Source: Dehalococcoidales bacterium
Lineage (GTDB): Bacteria > Chloroflexota > Dehalococcoidia > Dehalococcoidales > JAQTVP01
Length of the DNA stretch: 5,764 nucleotides
NCBI GenBank assembly: GCA_028707015.1
Contig: JAQTVP010000105.1
Span: 1-5,764 of the forward strand
Reading direction: 5' to 3'
This document shows positions 4,174 to 5,764 of the stretch, piece after piece. Every line of letters begins with the position of its first letter. The stretch's first letter is position 1. The position numbers were made by a program, and so were the translations under genes. Below the pieces are notes generated by a model that was not told the origin of the DNA, searched no databases, and worked only from the letters and a program-made list of their open reading frames with translations.

Positions 4174-5346
4174 TTGAAAAAATTAATATTATTTACACTC
4201 TTCACTCCAGCAGTTCTATTATTGTTCGGTTTTATCGGTTGGATCTTGAGCAGCCACGGAGCGATTGGTTTATTTAGATTTTCAATCTTTCTCTATATTC
4301 TTATTTTTATTTGTGTTTTCGGGATAACTCTTATTGGCCTTTTTCTATGGTATTGGCGATTCAACCGAAGCAATAAGGGGACAGGAGGAAATCGGTTATA
4401 TATTTTTCTCTTTTCTGCATCACTAATATGCATCGCTTTATTTTCTTTCGGTTTTTCCCAGTTTTTAGATTTCTCCCATGCGGAAAATATTAAACCTATT
4501 CCTCAACTAAGCTTGCCTCATTTAGACAAAGATAATCTCCATTTCGCAGTAGGCAGTGATGCTCATTTTGGTACAGAAACAAGCAATACCACCCAAACTC
4601 TTGCCATGCTGGATCAAATAAGCAATCCTGCTAACAAATATGACGCTTTCTTCTTTCTTGGGGATCTAGTAGAATATGGATTCAAAAATAACCAATGGAG
4701 CGAAGCCTCACAAGCTTTCACTCCTGTTGCGGCACATGTTCCGATTCGTTTTGCCCCTGGCAACCATGATACTCTTTTCGGTGGGATAAGTCGTTATCTG
4801 AATTATTGCGGTCAAGGTACGGCTGAATCACAAAACAACTCAGATTTATGGTATCGTGTCGATATCGGCAACGTGCATTTCCTGGTATTAGACCTTGAGT
4901 GGAGTACTGAAACCTACACAAAAGACCAGGCTGACTGGTTAGAAACTCAACTTAAAGACATCCCTGAAGAAGACTGGAAAATCATCATGAGCCATGGTTT
5001 TTATTATTCTTCCGGTACCACTTTGCATGGTTGGGATTGGTTTGATAATCCTGAGACTATTACCGGGTTAACTCCGCTCTTTGAAAAATATGGTGTGGAT
5101 ATTGTATTTTCTGGGCATAACCATTATCTGGAATTTCTGCAACACTCGGGTGTAAGCTATGTAGTCTGCGGGGGTTTTGGCGGCAAGCTTGACCCGATCG
5201 CTACTTATCTATCACCAAGCAGTATCTGGCACCAGGCTGGTCACTACGGTTTTACAGAAGTTAATCTTATTGGCAATCAAATAATTTTAAATTTTCGTGA
5301 TCCTGATTATGCTATTTTAAAAAGTATTACTATAATAAAGCCCTAA
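4174..5346 (+). CDS. Membrane-anchored metallophosphoesterase (calcineurin-like)
   Basis: The 390-residue product begins with three hydrophobic segments (about 4-27, 36-60 and 75-98), the middle pair separated from the third by a short basic loop (WRFNRSNKG). A calcineurin-like phosphoesterase domain follows from about 121. All core metal-site motifs are present: D129-x-H131 in GSDAHFG, GD at 163-164, GNHD at 196-199, H274 in MSHG, and GHNH at 314-317. It should therefore be an active two-metal hydrolase of phosphomono- or diesters. With lysine-rich residues at the start and a basic loop after the second segment, the catalytic domain after the third helix would most simply face outside the cytoplasm; this is inferred from the positive-inside rule. 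The substrate is unknown; lipid-linked or nucleotide phosphates are options. The TTG start is supported by TAAGG (4162-4166) 7 nt upstream and by the lysine-hydrophobic N-terminus. The nearest genes do not suggest a shared pathway. Confidence 0.92.
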   Translation: MKKLILFTLFTPAVLLLFGFIGWILSSHGAIGLFRFSIFLYILIFICVFGITLIGLFLWYWRFNRSNKGTGGNRLYIFLFSASLICIALFSFGFSQFLDFSHAENIKPIPQLSLPHLDKDNLHFAVGSDAHFGTETSNTTQTLAMLDQISNPANKYDAFFFLGDLVEYGFKNNQWSEASQAFTPVAAHVPIRFAPGNHDTLFGGISRYLNYCGQGTAESQNNSDLWYRVDIGNVHFLVLDLEWSTETYTKDQADWLETQLKDIPEEDWKIIMSHGFYYSSGTTLHGWDWFDNPETITGLTPLFEKYGVDIVFSGHNHYLEFLQHSGVSYVVCGGFGGKLDPIATYLSPSSIWHQAGHYGFTEVNLIGNQIILNFRDPDYAILKSITIIKP

Positions 5347-5443
5347 CAGATATGTATGAGTATATTAATATCGTATTATGTTAATTTACCCTCAGAGACC
5401 AAATAAACTACTTAAACTCATTTTATTCCCTCCCATCTATTAT

Positions 5444-5520
5444 CCAGATAAGTAACAGGTAAAAAACAACATGCTTTATTGGTGCAGATTACGCCTTGTT
5501 TATTTAATAAGATTATCTGG
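5444..5520. repeat. Spaced 8-bp inverted repeat upstream of the flavin reductase gene
   Basis: CCAGATAA (5444-5451) and TTATCTGG (5513-5520) are exact reverse complements separated by 61 bases; the right copy ends two bases before the -10 box at 5523. This could be a pair of half-sites for a regulator, a loop-forming operator, or chance. Eight-base arms at this distance are weak evidence. Confidence 0.35.
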
Positions 5521-5522
5521 GC

Positions 5523-5528
5523 TATAAT
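5523..5528 (+). promoter_or_regulatory. -10 box, likely promoter of the flavin reductase gene
   Basis: A perfect TATAAT lies 50 nt before the ATG at 5579. No good -35 hexamer is found at 16-18 bp; TTGTTT at 5496-5501 is 21 bp away. The assignment rests on the -10 match and its placement upstream of a gene with a strong ribosome site. Confidence 0.45.
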
Positions 5529-5578
5529 TATATTACGATAATAACTGCTAACACATAAAAAAACGGAGGTTATTCTAA

Positions 5579-5764
5579 ATGGCTAAGATAGCTATCGGAG
5601 CGCAGACACTTCTTTACCCACTACCCACTTTTCTGGTTGGAGCTAACGTTGATAAAAAGCCAAACTTTTCCGCATATGCTTGGTGTGGCATCGTAAACAG
5701 CCGCCCACCGGCTCTTGCTGTTTCTTTCCAGCACCAACGTCATACCCTGAAAGGAGTTAAACAA
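5579..5764 (+). CDS. Flavin reductase-family (flavoredoxin-like) protein, 3'-truncated by the window edge
   Basis: ATG at 5579 follows a CGGAGGT ribosome site (5564-5570) by 8 nt and opens a frame of 62 codons that runs off the end. The product begins MAKIAIGAQTLLYPLP and continues with FLVGANVDKKPNFSAYAW, then IVNSRPPALAVSF and HTLKGVKQ. This is the N-terminal pattern of the flavin reductase-like / flavoredoxin family, FMN-binding split-barrel proteins: a short first strand with a Pro-x-Pro, a VGANVDxKPNF turn, a Trp-Cys-Gly-Ile segment, SxPP, and an Arg-x-Thr-Leu-Lys-Gly-Ile/Val motif near the flavin phosphate. Members transfer electrons or reduce flavin with NAD(P)H and are common in anaerobes. 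Cys37 lies in AWCG and its role is unknown. The rest of the protein (family length about 180-200) is outside the window, so catalytic completeness cannot be judged. Confidence 0.85.
   Translation, partial: MAKIAIGAQTLLYPLPTFLVGANVDKKPNFSAYAWCGIVNSRPPALAVSFQHQRHTLKGVKQ

Noticed and set aside
4718..4921. Minus-strand 67-codon frame opposite the metallophosphoesterase
   Set aside because: Antisense to conserved catalytic motifs (GNHD region), with no ribosome site or family match.
5347..5578. A riboswitch (for example FMN) ahead of the flavin reductase gene
   Set aside because: The leader after the -10 box at 5523 is only about 45 nt, too short for an FMN aptamer, and I see no conserved aptamer core upstream.
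1..5764. tRNA, rRNA, CRISPR array, insertion sequence or defence cluster
   Set aside because: I looked on both strands for tRNA arm patterns, regularly spaced repeats, and transposase or nuclease motifs and found none.

Overview
The window looks like an AT-rich bacterial chromosome segment. Genes open with strong Shine-Dalgarno sites (AAGGAGG, GAGGAGGT, CGGAGGT), sigma-70/A-type -10 boxes (TATAAT) are easy to find, and GTG and TTG starts are used beside ATG. The mix of a double zinc-ribbon protein, a flavoredoxin-like flavin reductase and a 2-hydroxyacid dehydrogenase fits an anaerobic lineage such as Dehalococcoidia (Chloroflexota) or Bacillota. That placement is a guess from remembered family distributions, not something the sequence proves.

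Layout: all six supported genes lie on the + strand. In order they are the C-terminal two thirds of an MFS efflux-type transporter (1-792, 5' end outside the window); a D-2-hydroxyacid dehydrogenase with its own promoter (1154-2128); a small protein with two Cys4 zinc ribbons (2461-2787), closed by a 38-bp perfect palindrome that acts as terminator; a long non-coding stretch holding repeats and what may be a frameshifted small gene (3128-3320), whose stop overlaps the start of a VOC/glyoxalase-fold protein (3317-3796); a 377-bp AT-rich gap; a membrane-anchored metallophosphoesterase (4174-5346, TTG start); and the first 62 codons of a flavin reductase-family protein (5579-5764, 3' end outside the window). 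The dehydrogenase and zinc-ribbon starts are set by promoter and ribosome-site evidence and are shorter than the longest open frames.

Coding density is low, about two thirds. Gaps of roughly 230 to 530 bp separate the genes, and almost every gene has a recognisable -10 box of its own, so this reads as a row of single-gene transcription units rather than one operon or pathway. The only sign of coupling is the ATGA overlap ahead of the VOC gene. I see no mobile element, CRISPR array, tRNA, rRNA or defence cluster, and I do not see a convincing new multi-gene system. The parts that deserve a second look are short structures: a perfect 13-bp hairpin inside the dehydrogenase coding region, a pair of identical 10-bp palindromes 11 bp apart, the broken small gene before the VOC gene, and a cofactor-loop sequence in the dehydrogenase that suggests NADP(H).
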